A DNA stretch of 33,678 bases from NCBI GenBank assembly GCA_903772945.1, contig CAICTM010000925.1, positions 8,867-42,544 of the forward strand, read 5' to 3'. The DNA is from Seminavis robusta (taxonomy: Eukaryota; Bacillariophyta; Bacillariophyceae; Naviculales; Naviculaceae). Positions 18,569 to 28,511 of this stretch are shown here, one piece after another (position 1 is the first letter of the stretch; every line of letters begins with the position of its first letter). A program made the translations under genes and the position numbers. The notes under the pieces are model-generated. The model ran no database searches. It had not been told where the DNA came from and worked only from the letters and a program-made list of their open reading frames with translations.

Positions 18569-21184
18569 TTAGTGTGAGCAGCAAGCAACAGTGGCCCCAT
18601 CAGCGGCAATCTCGTCCAGCTTGGTGGCCACCTTTTCATGGAACTTGTTCCAGCAAAAGGATGCAGAAAATGTAACTTCTTCCTCACAAATCTTTTCGCA
18701 CTGGTAATGGCCAATGTAGTGCCAGAGTCTCTCGCCGGATTCAAGCTGCGACTCCGTCCAAAAGAGTGCAATAGGCTTTTCCAGAGAATCAAGTTGCTCC
18801 TTTATCTTGATGCGTTCGGGCCCTGGAAGCAGAAACGTAACGGTCAGCATTCCAGGAGTGTCCTCGTCTAGGGCTACTTGCCCAGCCTCCACGGACAGGT
18901 ACGCCAAGTTGGGAGCAAGTCCAGCACCCGATCCAAACTTTTTCGTAAGGCCAATTGCTTTCCAGGCTTGATTCTGGTTGATTTCCTTTCGAGTGAAACC
19001 AATGTGAGAGTGCAAGAGCTGGCTAGTTGCCAGTTTTCCTTCTTCTGCAACGCGACGTGCTTCGGGAACCGCCGAAAGGTCAGGGCTGCAATGATCAACA
19101 TTGTTGTCGGCTTCGTCAGTACAAAGGTCAGGGCTGCCATCAGGGCTGCCAGTAGCAGCTCGACTATCGGGAACAGCCGAAACATCAACAATATTGTCCG
19201 CTTGGCCACTAGAAAGGCCAGGGCTGGTGGTAGCTCGACTATCAGGAACAGCCGAATGATCAGAAACTTGGCCATTAGAAAGATCAGGGCTGGTGGTAGC
19301 AGCTTGGCTATCGGGAACCGCCGAATGAGAAACAGATCGTCGTTTTGGGGGTGTCGACTCGAGCACTTCCTTGGCAACACGCTTCTGGCCGGTTTGGTTG
19401 CAAAACGGTGAGGCAGCAACCGGCTGGTCCGCGGTGGCAGAAACCAGCTTGTCCGTTTCCAGACCTGACCCGTCTCGAGGCTGATGCATGTCATTGGATT
19501 GGTTCTTTGTGTCAGTAGACGATGGCCGGATAAGCCCAAAAACGTTCTTCTTCACAGCTATTAGTCCAGTAGTGCCATCGTCGGTGAATTTATTCTCCGA
19601 AACACCAGTGGCTGGCAGATTGAGCCCACAATCCTCCATTGGTAGATCACCACTGCTAGCTTCCTCCGTGCATTCCTGATGGGGCCCTTCTCGAGGGGGG
19701 TGAATGACAGCGTCATTGGATTCGTCGTTGTTGGATTCGTTCTCTGGAACAACACGGTGAGCGGTTTGATGGCTCGTAGCGCTACTCTTGGCGCCGGGGA
19801 TCTTCTTGTATTTGTCTGGGCGATCCTGATGCTGTTTCGGATCCTGGTCTTTGCCATCTTCGGGGTTTTCACCGACAGAGGCATGACTCTCGTTTGGCCG
19901 CGTCTTCTGCTGTTCCGCAGCCTTGCCCTTGTCGTCGGGGGTTTCACTGACAGAGGCATGTTTCTCGCCTTGGTTGAACTCCTGGCCAGTTGTCACCGCT
20001 CGTCGACTTTTGCGGGCGTCAGTCTTGTCGTCTTTGAATGCTCCCAGCATGGCCTTTGTTGTCGTGACAAACGCAATCAGTTCTTTCGCAACCTTTTCAA
20101 TTGCGTCCAATTCCTTGGGATCCGATGAGGCGACCGCAAGAACAAGTTTGGCTGGATTGCAGGCTAGCAGTGCTTCTTTGAGCTGGAACATGTGAGCATC
20201 ATTGGCACCGGACGGTTCCCCAATCACAGATGAGCCGGAACCGCCTGCTGCGGCTGTAATCAGCTTTGTCCCGGTCGTCTTGCCGGCCTTGTGAGGCTCT
20301 ACGGCGAAAGCTGCCTTGAGCGAAGCGTAAGGTTCCAAGGGATTGGAGTGCTCTGGAGTAGCTGTGGCGGCCGAGTGACCCACCGGCTCCGAATGAGTTG
20401 GGCCCTGTTCCGGGTCGTTCGGGCGGCACGTTGTTGGGCTCTGAGAAGCAATCTGATGCTTCGACGGACCTGGCACTAGTCCATTGGTTTGTTTTTTAGC
20501 AGAAGCTTTTGCATTGGTCAGATATTGAGGGTTGGGGGAAGAAGGCGCCAAGAATCCAAGTATTCCCCTTCTTCCCGTGATGCCAATCTTGCTGTATTTT
20601 AAGTGTCGAGCCAGTTCCTCGATGCGACTTATACCGAATGGCTTTCCAGGAAAGTGCTTATTGTAGTGTATGATTGCCAGGGGGAAGACACTCTGCAAGG
20701 CAAGAACTTCATAGCCACTCACACCCCGAATTATCACCGTGCCTTTCTCAACCTCGAAGGAGAATTTCTTCAGATTTGAGGCCAATGTAGATCGAGCCGG
20801 AAACATGTTCTCGTGAACAGCAGAGTGAACAGCAGAGTCGTCAAAGTGATGGTAAAAATTCATTGCCTCTTGGTTGCCTGTTAAATTGGTCTTGAATATC
20901 ATTGTAAGGAGCAGGATCAATCCTTCGCGGCTGAGAGGTGGGTTTTTACTTCTTTTGGCACAAAGAAATTGCAGAGCAGCTTGTTCAAAGAAGTCTCGAC
21001 TGATGCATCCTTCAGGAAGTATCTCTTTCTCCAACAAGCCATCCAGGTAGGCAATGCGATTGTCCACAAGCTGCTCCACAAATTCCTTGGTAGGAATGAA
21101 ATCCTTGCCCAAGTGGCGCGATGGATCAAAGCCTGGTAGGCTGGCGAACAAGGATTTCGCTTTCGCTTCCCGGCTATTGGACAT
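18569..21184 (-). CDS. 871-residue protein of unknown function with internal repeats
   Basis: A single exon. The ATG at 21184 (MSNSREAKAKSLFASLPGF) is chosen because the six codons before it start at a GTG. The N-terminal 220 residues are ordered in appearance, with alternating hydrophobic and helical stretches (VEQLVDNRIAYLDGLLEKEI, EGLILLLTMIF), and match no family I can name. Residues about 220-700 are Ser/Pro/Thr-rich and likely disordered. They contain two HASV-type repeats (about 19830-19970) and four SAVPDSRA-type repeats (about 19060-19340). The last 170 residues look folded: GFTRKEINQNQAWKAIGLTKKFG, LWHYIGHYQCEKI and WNKFHEKVATKLDEI. That end faintly recalls DUF6697 of fungi, with low confidence. 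There is no signal peptide or membrane segment, so a nuclear or cytosolic location is likely. Confidence 0.75.
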   Translation of the reverse strand: MSNSREAKAKSLFASLPGFDPSRHLGKDFIPTKEFVEQLVDNRIAYLDGLLEKEILPEGCISRDFFEQAALQFLCAKRSKNPPLSREGLILLLTMIFKTNLTGNQEAMNFYHHFDDSAVHSAVHENMFPARSTLASNLKKFSFEVEKGTVIIRGVSGYEVLALQSVFPLAIIHYNKHFPGKPFGISRIEELARHLKYSKIGITGRRGILGFLAPSSPNPQYLTNAKASAKKQTNGLVPGPSKHQIASQSPTTCRPNDPEQGPTHSEPVGHSAATATPEHSNPLEPYASLKAAFAVEPHKAGKTTGTKLITAAAGGSGSSVIGEPSGANDAHMFQLKEALLACNPAKLVLAVASSDPKELDAIEKVAKELIAFVTTTKAMLGAFKDDKTDARKSRRAVTTGQEFNQGEKHASVSETPDDKGKAAEQQKTRPNESHASVGENPEDGKDQDPKQHQDRPDKYKKIPGAKSSATSHQTAHRVVPENESNNDESNDAVIHPPREGPHQECTEEASSGDLPMEDCGLNLPATGVSENKFTDDGTTGLIAVKKNVFGLIRPSSTDTKNQSNDMHQPRDGSGLETDKLVSATADQPVAASPFCNQTGQKRVAKEVLESTPPKRRSVSHSAVPDSQAATTSPDLSNGQVSDHSAVPDSRATTSPGLSSGQADNIVDVSAVPDSRAATGSPDGSPDLCTDEADNNVDHCSPDLSAVPEARRVAEEGKLATSQLLHSHIGFTRKEINQNQAWKAIGLTKKFGSGAGLAPNLAYLSVEAGQVALDEDTPGMLTVTFLLPGPERIKIKEQLDSLEKPIALFWTESQLESGERLWHYIGHYQCEKICEEEVTFSASFCWNKFHEKVATKLDEIAADGATVACCSH
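19060..19340 (-). repeat. Degenerate tandem repeat in the 871-residue gene
   Basis: Four copies of a unit beginning SAVPDSRAAT or similar and usually followed by SPDLS, spaced about 25-35 codons apart. The nucleotide units are also similar, which indicates recent expansion by slippage or unequal exchange. Confidence 0.75.
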
Positions 21185-21676
21185 ATTGATCCTGTAGGCC
21201 ACGGCGCAGACACAACCGAGAGAACAGTAACAGCAGATAGCGGAGCAGAACGAACAGAGAGGAGCGTCTCTTGGAGGCTTCTCTTGCTGTGGAGATGTGA
21301 GAGAGGTTGGCAGGTTTCCATTCGACGACGGAACGCAAAAGCCACGAAAGTATCTTTTGTCTAGTCATTGGGAGGTCAAACTGTGAAAAGTAATCGTGTT
21401 CGTTAAATCCAGAAAGTTTGATCGTGCTTTGCTTTAAATCCTTCAAGGCAGTTTCCCCTTGGCGGGCGAAAGAACCTTGGGTTCTAGTAGGGCTGATACT
21501 GTAGCTCCATTTTGACGAAGGAGGGTCTAGCTAGAGCTAGCTAGTAGAGTCAAAACTCAAAACTAACTCTCTTCAAAATGACAACGCTCTTTAGAATGAA
21601 GTGAGAGTGGGCTGCTACCTATATATATATATATAGATAATTCGTATGCTATACCTAACTACCTAACTAACTATCT
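21185..21676. other. Intergenic, promoter of the 871-residue gene
   Basis: No gene is supported; minus-strand frames at 21174-21446 are out of frame with the gene and lack motifs. It has an (AT)n run at 21619-21635 followed by cctaacta direct repeats, and two CTAGCTAG palindromes at 21527 and 21537. Confidence 0.45.
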
Positions 21677-23859
21677 CTAATAATCATTCTCTTCCGACTT
21701 TTTGATTCCCAAGGTATTGAAGGAATCCCAAGGGTTTTCCTTGTCGACCCCGTATCGGATCCATTGCGTCACAATCTTCTTTTCTCCTTCAAAGACGGGG
21801 CATCCCGAGTGCTCTGTGAAGCCTGTATCCATAACTTTGGTGTCGGGGTCAATGTAGGCAAAGAAAATGGCATTCCCCATTTTGGGTTGGATGTGAATGC
21901 CCGCGTTGCGAAAGTTGGTGTGACCTCCGTGTTGAGGGATTTTGCTATTATTGATTTGTCAGTGGCAGATTGTGGGTTTTGGTTTGTAGCGAGCAAGGAA
22001 TGACAGCAGCGTACAGAAAGTAGAAGAGAAAACGAGACCAAAATCAAAATGAGCCGCAATCATCCTATTTTCCCAATTTTTTGTGCATGGAACTGACTGC
22101 GAAATAAGTAACTCACCAGTACATGACCATGGTTGCCATTCGGGTGCCGTGCTTGTGTTTCAATCCGGTGCTTCAAAAAGAAAAAAGAAAGAAAGAAAGA
22201 AAGAAAACGTCAGACGACCGGGAAAGAAAAGGCAACGGCATTGCGTCACGTATCAAGACAAACTCACCAATCTCCATCACAGTGCGGAGTGTAGCGATCC
22301 GGTTCGGTGTCATTGTATCCACGTCCAAAATACTGAATGCTCATGAGATCCTGACAGAGAACAAAACAAAGACAGAGAGTGAGTACATTCATGATTGGCG
22401 ACATTCTAGCTAGTTGCATCATACAACAGAATAGTCATGGACTTGTTGTAAGAAACGCACCTCTTGTCCATGATGTTCCAATCCCAATCCCAGCACATGA
22501 TTGGCATAATCGTAGACCCGTCGTGACAATCGCGCAATCGGATCCCCGTCGGCTTCCTTTTCCCACTTGACATTAATTCCGGCTTGCATGGCTTTGCGGG
22601 CTTCGGAATACTTGGATCCACCGGATCCATCCGCTACGGTCGCGCGATGCAAAATGGGTTCGGCAGCATGTTCCATGGCATCGCATTCTTCGGGATCAAT
22701 AAAGTGTTCGACGACGTGAATTTTGGAGGCGGGACGATCGTGCATGACGTGCACGGTGCGGGGGTGTCCGTCTTTGGCCGTCTTCCAAATTTCATCGCGG
22801 ACGGGCGCCGACGTGGGATGATCGGGATCGTCGCAAGTATAATTTTCCAATTTGGCCGCCATGTCTTTGCGAACGGATGCTTGAAAGGCGACTTCTTCAT
22901 TGCTCTTGATGAGATTGCGGGCGACCTTGTCTTCGACACACTGAACGAGACCGAGCATGCTCTTTTGCAAATCTTCGGCCGAGGGATCGGCGGGTGTTTT
23001 TCGTTTGGCTTGAATGTGACAGTCTTGCACTAAGTCTCCGGCGGCCGCTTGGGCTTTGGTGTTGGAATCTTCAATGACGGCTTCAAAATTGGGAGTGATA
23101 AAGATGACTGTAGATGATGAAATTCGGTGTGATGGTGAAATAATTCGGTGTGAAAGGGATGGATTGGAATTTTGGGGTAGATGAGAGAAAGAAGACAGAT
23201 CAATGGTAAAGGGGAGAGCGAAGAAAGGAGGGAGAAGACAGATCAAGCAGCCAAAATAGAGCCCCCAAGGAACAATTCCATTAATGCGAGTAAATTGTAA
23301 AATTTTTCGTATCAAGGCAGTGATCAGGATAATATGCAGTTGTGGGCAGGTTGTGGTTCATAACGGCATGGGTAGCAATTCAAAGAACAAATAGAGCACG
23401 GCATGAGTTAGTCATCAATCAGAAAACCAAGGGTAGCATCCACAATCTACCCCCTTTACTACTGAATACCAAAACAATCTTTCGTATCGAATGCATTGTA
23501 ATTCGTAGTTAATAAAACTCACCCTGATCATCATACGGAGTGACTTGAAAAATGGCTCGTCGACACGTCTTACTGTCGGTGGTATCACACTCCCCCGTGG
23601 AAGGATTGGGTACTTCGTGGACTTCAAATTCGTGTCCGGCAAACGACTTGAGCGGGATGGACAATCCATCCTTGATCACTTCGCCATCCGCCGTCATCTT
23701 GTGAATGCCACCATTCTGAGGATGCACCCAAAAGACATCTATCGAAAGACCGGCTTCGTTGAATAACGTCACATCCTTTTGCTCGCCCGCCCAAACTAAT
23801 GGAGGACTCGCCAAGGACAGGACAACAAGTGCCGCCACTGTGCGAACAAACGAGAACAT
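21677..23859 (-). CDS. Secreted prolyl 4-hydroxylase (2OG-Fe(II) oxygenase)
   Basis: Five exons on the minus strand: 23859-23523, 23107-22461, 22350-22268, 22170-22117 and 21944-21677. Introns are 415, 110, 97 and 172 bp, all GT-AG, and phases close to give 462 residues. A signal peptide (about 1-24, VRTVAALVVLSLASPPLVWA) directs it to the secretory path. Residues about 28-110 (GLSIDVFWVHPQNGG, FAGHEFEVHEVP) resemble a VHL-beta-like sandwich, a common partner in diatom homologues. The catalytic domain is C-terminal: HFIDPEECDAM, then YTPHCDGD with the His and Asp iron ligands, then RMATMVMYC, GGHTNFRNAG and TGFTEHSGCPVFEGEKK. The EHSG His is the third ligand, and a Lys of GEKK would bind 2-oxoglutarate. 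It would hydroxylate peptidyl proline in the ER using iron, oxygen and 2-oxoglutarate. All key residues are present. Confidence 0.92.
22171..22207. repeat. (GAAA)n tract, polypyrimidine tract of P4H intron 3
   Basis: On the coding (minus) strand this is a TTTC repeat ending in TTTTTGAAG, the acceptor of intron 3. It therefore doubles as a long polypyrimidine tract before the 54-bp exon 4. Confidence 0.85.
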
Positions 23860-24122
23860 GGTGATGAGATGTCAAAGCTTGACTCGACTATGTTGATTGA
23901 TTGAGGATTGATTGAGGGTTGTATGGTTGGTTGGAGAAAACTGAAGGCACCGCTTGCTTGGGTTGAGCTATGGGAAACCCCAAAGACACAGTCTCGGCCA
24001 TGGCGCACCTGGCATCGAAGGATCTCTTCACGACCAAGAGAACCCTAATTCTGACCGTTGGTCGCGGTCATCGGCATCAACAATCAAGACCGTAGAGCTG
24101 AAATTACATTACCTAGAGCTAG

Positions 24123-24137
24123 CGGTACCAGGTACCG
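24123..24137. repeat. CGGTACC-A-GGTACCG palindrome
   Basis: Perfect 7-bp arms around a single A. It is followed within 40 bp by further GGTAAC, GGTACC and ACCGGT words. Confidence 0.75.
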
Positions 24138-24789
24138 TGCTAGTATTTTGCATGAGCGGTACGGTGGTAACGGTACCGGTTGCGTTAAGACCAACACAAG
24201 GGATAACCCTGGCTCAATGAAAAGAGTGGGAAGGTGTCTAAGCAAGCCGACAAGGGGTGTACCGTAGGCAAAGTGGAATTCGGGGCTGGGTGCCATAGGA
24301 TCAGGGGCGACAACCAAGATGGGGGCCAAAGAGCTTGACTTTTCAGGATGCTCTACAGAGATAAATGAGTTACTTCAATTTTAAAACAAGGGCAATTGAG
24401 AACTCGTCTGGTCTGGATGAAGAACATCATTTCGGAGGAGGAATACTGAGTTTTGTTGGCATTGACAGTAGCAAAGTGTTGCAAAAGAATTTGGATTGCC
24501 ATCCACAGAAACAACAAAGGGATGGAAGTAGGGACCCGTGATGGAATTTGTGAGAGTCTCCATACTTGGAATTTTTCAAGCGTTCCCAAGCATGCACAGT
24601 TTTGAGTTGAGCTTGGGTCCGTAGGAGGAGCAGTCCAAATTCCTGGAACTGCTCCAGGGCCTAGTTCTGGATCTCTTACAGGTCCCAAGCCAAGAACTAT
24701 GTCTGATCGTCTGATCCGTCCCCATGCTCCAATCCCGGTCCCATTCTACTAGGTCCCATACATGGATCTCCAGGCCATCTGCTGCGGAT

Positions 24790-25323
24790 CCCAAGCTAGC
24801 TAGGACCCACCCCAAATCCATTTCGGACTCCACTCCGATCTCACTTATAATACTTGTCAGGTTCCACTCCAGACACAACACCATACGGTATCTATCAACA
24901 GCACACACTCCTGAATACGGTAGCTACACTCCTGGTATGATACCTAACTAGGACCTAGCTAGGACTCACTCCAGTCCCAACAACAGGTCCCTCGTACCTG
25001 TAGGTCCCTCGGCAGGTCCGGGTTCTGAAGGTTCCCTACTCTAAACCCCCTACCGTACCGGTATCATTCCGTCTGTACAGAACTTGTACTCTAACTAAGC
25101 CGCCCTATTTTCCGGCCTACCGTAGCCCTAATAACAATATTATTGCAATAGCCGAGTCGCGAGTCGAGTCGGCCTCAGTCCTATCCTCTTCACAACACCA
25201 ATGACAGCCATCACCACAAACAGAGCACTGTATTGTACTTACTTTTTGTCTGACCATACCGGTAGACACCGCCTTTTAGATACAATCTAGAACCTACCAC
25301 TGACGCTACTACATCTGGAAAGA
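24790..25323 (+). promoter_or_regulatory. Duplicated 5' flank of MYND gene 1
   Basis: Blocks resemble the flank of the second gene. AGCTAGCTAGGACCC... with TCCACTCC (24795-24875) corresponds to 26903-26985. CCAATGACAGCC (about 25200) corresponds to CCAATGACAGCT (about 27253). AGATACA...CTGACGCTA...CTGGAAAG just before the ATG corresponds to 27315-27370. The duplication that made the gene pair therefore included about 500 bp of upstream DNA. Confidence 0.6.
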
Positions 25324-26627
25324 ATGGCGAAGACAAAGAAGGGATCCAAGAAGGAATCCAAGAAGGAATCCAAGAAGGAATCCAAGAAGGAATCCAAGAA
25401 AAAACCGGTCGATGTGGACATGCCTCCGCGATTCTGCTTGGGATGTCGACAGGCGGAGACAGCAGATAAGCACTTCGAAATACAGTGTCGCCAATGTCAT
25501 GACGAAGGTTTGAAACCGCCATTTACTGCTCTAACAAGTGTGCAAAGAAGGCTTGGCAAGCGCACAAAGAGTGGCACGAAGAAACTCGAACATATTTGAA
25601 GCAGAATAGAGACAAATTGGAACCAATGGACATCTCAAACGCTCGCTCGCAGGCTGAGACATTCCTATTGGAAGCCATAAACAAGGAGATTGCTGGGGAC
25701 ATCAAGGGCTCAAAGAAACTTCTCCACAAAGTTGAGAAAGCTGACCCAACGCTTCCGCTCTCAATTGTGGCTCGTGGTAGCCATTTCCAGGAATCAGGGT
25801 ATCCCGAGCAAGCCATTCCGTGCTATGCCAGAGCTTGTCAGCAATGGGCATTTGGTATTTTGTTCGGAGCAGAGGACCGCGTTGAAGTCAATACTATTGG
25901 TTGGGAAAATTCCGTTTACCTCATTCTTTTCGCTAGAGTGGAGGAAGTCAGCAACAATCTTCATGGTTGCTATCCCAAGGACTACGACAACAATACGCAG
26001 CACAACCCAAACTGGCTTCTTCGCGATGGTATGCTCAAGCGAATCTCAAAGGTAGTACTCAAGGGATTGAAAGATTACGGAAATCAGAATGTCACTTATT
26101 TGATGATGATGTGTCGGGGTATTCTTCTCTCAGCTGCTGACAAACGAAACCCTCCATTGCCTCGCACAGCCGAGGAGTTTCAGGAAGCAGATGCACTCTT
26201 CGAACACATGTCGAAGAACTTCGACTATGAGGATGATGGAATATCTACCTTCAAATGCTGCATGAATCCTTTGAAAATGCCTGCAGAGCTCACCCATGCG
26301 TCTGCTCTAGAGCGAGGTGAATCTGGTCTTTGGGTCTTGATCCATGGCCTTAAGAGTAAAACCGGCAAGGCAATCAACGGCAAACTGGGCCTCGTTTTCA
26401 AGGATGGGTTGGAAAATGGTCGAGTTTCTGTGGCAGTGGATGGGATTGACGGAGAGAAGCGGATCCGGCCCAAGAATCTATGGGAAGTCTGTTTTTCGGA
26501 AAAACAGGTGGCGATCATTTCGACTCTTGAAGAAGATCAGCAGTGGAAGTATGCAAGAGCATCAAGTGAAGTCAGCCTTTCTCGTCGTTGCCTGGCTCAG
26601 CAAAGCCGACAATCTACTGGTTTGTAA
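25324..26627 (+). CDS. MYND zinc-finger protein 1, one frameshift in the finger
   Basis: The ATG at 25324 starts a Lys-rich head with five KKES repeats (12-bp DNA units). The finger follows: FCLGC, QCRQC, then after a one-base slip at 25522-25526 YCSNKCAKKAWQAHKEWH. Together these give the Cys pairs and the C-x3-C...H...H end of a MYND finger. One more T in the TTT at 25522-25524 restores the frame, which then stays open to 26627. The middle region (ARSQAETFLLEAINKEIAGD, then YPEQAIPCYARACQQ) suggests TPR-like helices. The last 100 residues (GLWVLIHGLKSK, FSEKQVAIISTLEEDQQWKY, RQSTGL) match its neighbour at 27372. MYND fingers bind proline-rich partners. The target is unknown. The slip could be a sequencing error, since the rest is undamaged. 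Confidence 0.75.
25338..25395 (+). repeat. 12-bp tandem repeat encoding KKES
   Basis: About five units of aagaaggaatcc in frame. The second MYND gene lacks them, so they expanded after the duplication. Confidence 0.85.
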
Positions 26628-27371
26628 CTGCCATTCAACCTTGGTTTGTGGAGAGCATTGGAAGTGTCATCCGAGCATGAACGAATCGAGTGAGCTTGGT
26701 AAGACCGAAGACTGTAGTTACCGCACCGCTGAAGAACGTAGAGGCTTTATGAGTGCAACTCTATTTACATAAGGACCTAAACATATTAGAAAAAGGCGTC
26801 GGTGTCGTCTACACGTTCTACTTACAGAAGGACCTAAACATAATATAGGCGTTGTGTCGTCTGCACGTTCAATCCTTCAGGTCCCGCACATTCAGATCCC
26901 AAGCTAGCTAGGGCCCGCCCCTCTTCCATTTGGGCCTCCACTCTTGTCCCACCGACATGACCAACACTAGTCAGGCTCCACTCCAGGCCCATTAAAGTTG
27001 CTGCCAGGACGGGATTGTCATGGTCTCAGGGGGCTGAAAAAGGCTTCTAAGTTTCCAGCAAGAAACAAAGACAACGACGAAGAAGCTTCAGGTCGTTCGT
27101 GGCAAAGCCTGGCCCCTGAAAGTAAAACTTCCGCATACTTGACAGTACTGACGAATGACAATTCAACCAGTTGTAGCTAGACTAGCTGGCTTACTACGAT
27201 GGCAAGTCAACTTCGCGCCCAACGCGAAAATCCGCCGAGCGAGGTGCCAAAGCGCCAATGACAGCTTTCACGCTTTCACCACCAGCACAACACAAATTTC
27301 GAACAAAACCTTTGAGATACAGAAACTACCGCAACCGCTGACGCTGACGCTAGCTAGTACAACTGGAAAGG
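26628..27371. other. Spacer between the MYND genes and promoter of gene 2
   Basis: It starts with the 3' flank of gene 1, then two direct repeats (26767-26871), then the duplicated 5' flank of gene 2 from about 26900. CTAGCTAG occurs at 26904 and again at 27350, 15 bp before the ATG. The frame at 26998-27180 has no motif and is not called. Confidence 0.5.
26767..26871. repeat. Two direct repeats of about 50 bp
   Basis: Copies 26767-26820 and 26824-26871 share aaggacctaaacata, then ggcgt and gtgtcgtctacacgttc (the second with one change). They lie just downstream of MYND gene 1. Confidence 0.8.
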
Positions 27372-28511
27372 ATGGAGAAGACGCAAATGAAACGACTTTT
27401 GGATGTGATAAAGATTCAGAGATTCTGTCTGTTTTGCGGAAAGCCAGAACCCAAAGAAACCTCTTTTCCAAGTCAATGTAGCCGCTGCAAGGAGGAAGGC
27501 TTCATTCCACCAGTCTTCTGCTCCGACAAATGCGCCAATAAAGCTTGGAAACAACACAAAAAATGGCACAACGAAGATGCGGCAGAAACAAAGGAAAAAC
27601 TTTCTCGTCACCTTGAATTTGCACTCTACTTTCGATACACCGAAAAGAGTGTCGCCGGCCTTTCGGAATCCGCCAATCTAGCGCTTAGTGGCGATATCAA
27701 TGGAGCCAAGAAGCTCCTTCGAAACTATCTGAAACAGGAAGGAGAAGCAACTCCAACAGAATACCTCCAGCTTGGATTCTTGTTCGATGCGTCCGGGCAA
27801 GTTTTGGAGGAGCAATTATGCATGGAAAAGGCATGCAAGCAATTGGCATATACGGTGTTGGTGGCAGGACGTTGTGTTGCAGATGACGAGTATCGGAATT
27901 ACGTGATTCACCGTCGAGCCAGAATCGATACCGATATCCAGGTCGGAGTTTTCGAATCTGCGGCGAAATGGTGCTTTTACGTGTGGGCTAATTGTATGAT
28001 TCGTCGCATGGAAATTATTGGCCAAGCCAAGAATTATGCTCTGCCAAAACCAAACTGGTGGAAGCATCCAGCGTCTGGCATTCGCATCACAAAGGTCGCA
28101 TGCAACCAGCTTCTACAAGTAGGTCCAGCTTGCCACAAACAAGTATGGAAAGACAAGTTGGAATTGTGCAATGCCATGGACAACCCAGATTGCCCCTCTT
28201 TGGGGAAAACTGGTTTGTGGGTGGTGATCCATGGCCTTGTGGAGGAATCACAGATTGCGTTGAATGGCAGATTCGGTGTGGTTTGCACAGATACATTGAT
28301 AGATGGACATGTTGGCGTCGACGTGAAAGATGATGGTCCGTGGGTGCTACCAGATAATCTTTGGCAAGTCCCCTTCTCGGAGAAGGACTTAGCCCTCATA
28401 TCAACATTGGATGCCGATGACCAATGGAAGTATGTGAAGGGCTCTCGAGAGCTCTCCATGGCATATGCATTTGTCGTGGCTGGAAAGACCCGACAATCTA
28501 CTGGGGTGTAG
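27372..28511 (+). CDS. MYND zinc-finger protein 2, intact
   Basis: A single exon of 379 residues. The finger lies at about residues 17-60: FCLFCGKPEP, QCSRCKEEGF, then PPVFCSDKCANKAWKQHKKWH, with all ligand positions filled. The middle region (SANLALSGDINGAKKLLRNY, EYLQLGFLFDASGQ) looks helical and repeat-like. The C-terminal 100 residues (GLWVVIHGL, NGRFGVVCTD, VPFSEKDLALISTLDADDQW, RQSTGV) are shared with gene 1. It lacks the KKES head of gene 1. It is a tandem duplicate in the same orientation, 744 bp from gene 1, with a related promoter. The function is unknown; a protein-interaction role, perhaps in transcription or protein turnover, is typical for MYND proteins. Confidence 0.88.
   Translation: MEKTQMKRLLDVIKIQRFCLFCGKPEPKETSFPSQCSRCKEEGFIPPVFCSDKCANKAWKQHKKWHNEDAAETKEKLSRHLEFALYFRYTEKSVAGLSESANLALSGDINGAKKLLRNYLKQEGEATPTEYLQLGFLFDASGQVLEEQLCMEKACKQLAYTVLVAGRCVADDEYRNYVIHRRARIDTDIQVGVFESAAKWCFYVWANCMIRRMEIIGQAKNYALPKPNWWKHPASGIRITKVACNQLLQVGPACHKQVWKDKLELCNAMDNPDCPSLGKTGLWVVIHGLVEESQIALNGRFGVVCTDTLIDGHVGVDVKDDGPWVLPDNLWQVPFSEKDLALISTLDADDQWKYVKGSRELSMAYAFVVAGKTRQSTGV

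Larger units (their letters stand above)
23860..25323. other. Divergent intergenic region between P4H and MYND genes
   Basis: About 1.46 kb with no supported gene. Near the P4H start the minus strand has CCTCAATCAATC-type direct repeats. At 24123-24137 is the palindrome CGGTACC-A-GGTACCG, within a stretch rich in GGTACC and ACCGGT. From about 24660 to 25030 many degenerate aggtccc and ctccag motifs recur. Part of 24790-25322 is similar to the flank of the second MYND gene (see the duplication entry). Confidence 0.5.

Noticed and set aside
21661..21676. cctaacta repeats as a telomere remnant
   Set aside because: The unit is not the CCCTAA telomere repeat and there are only two to three copies.
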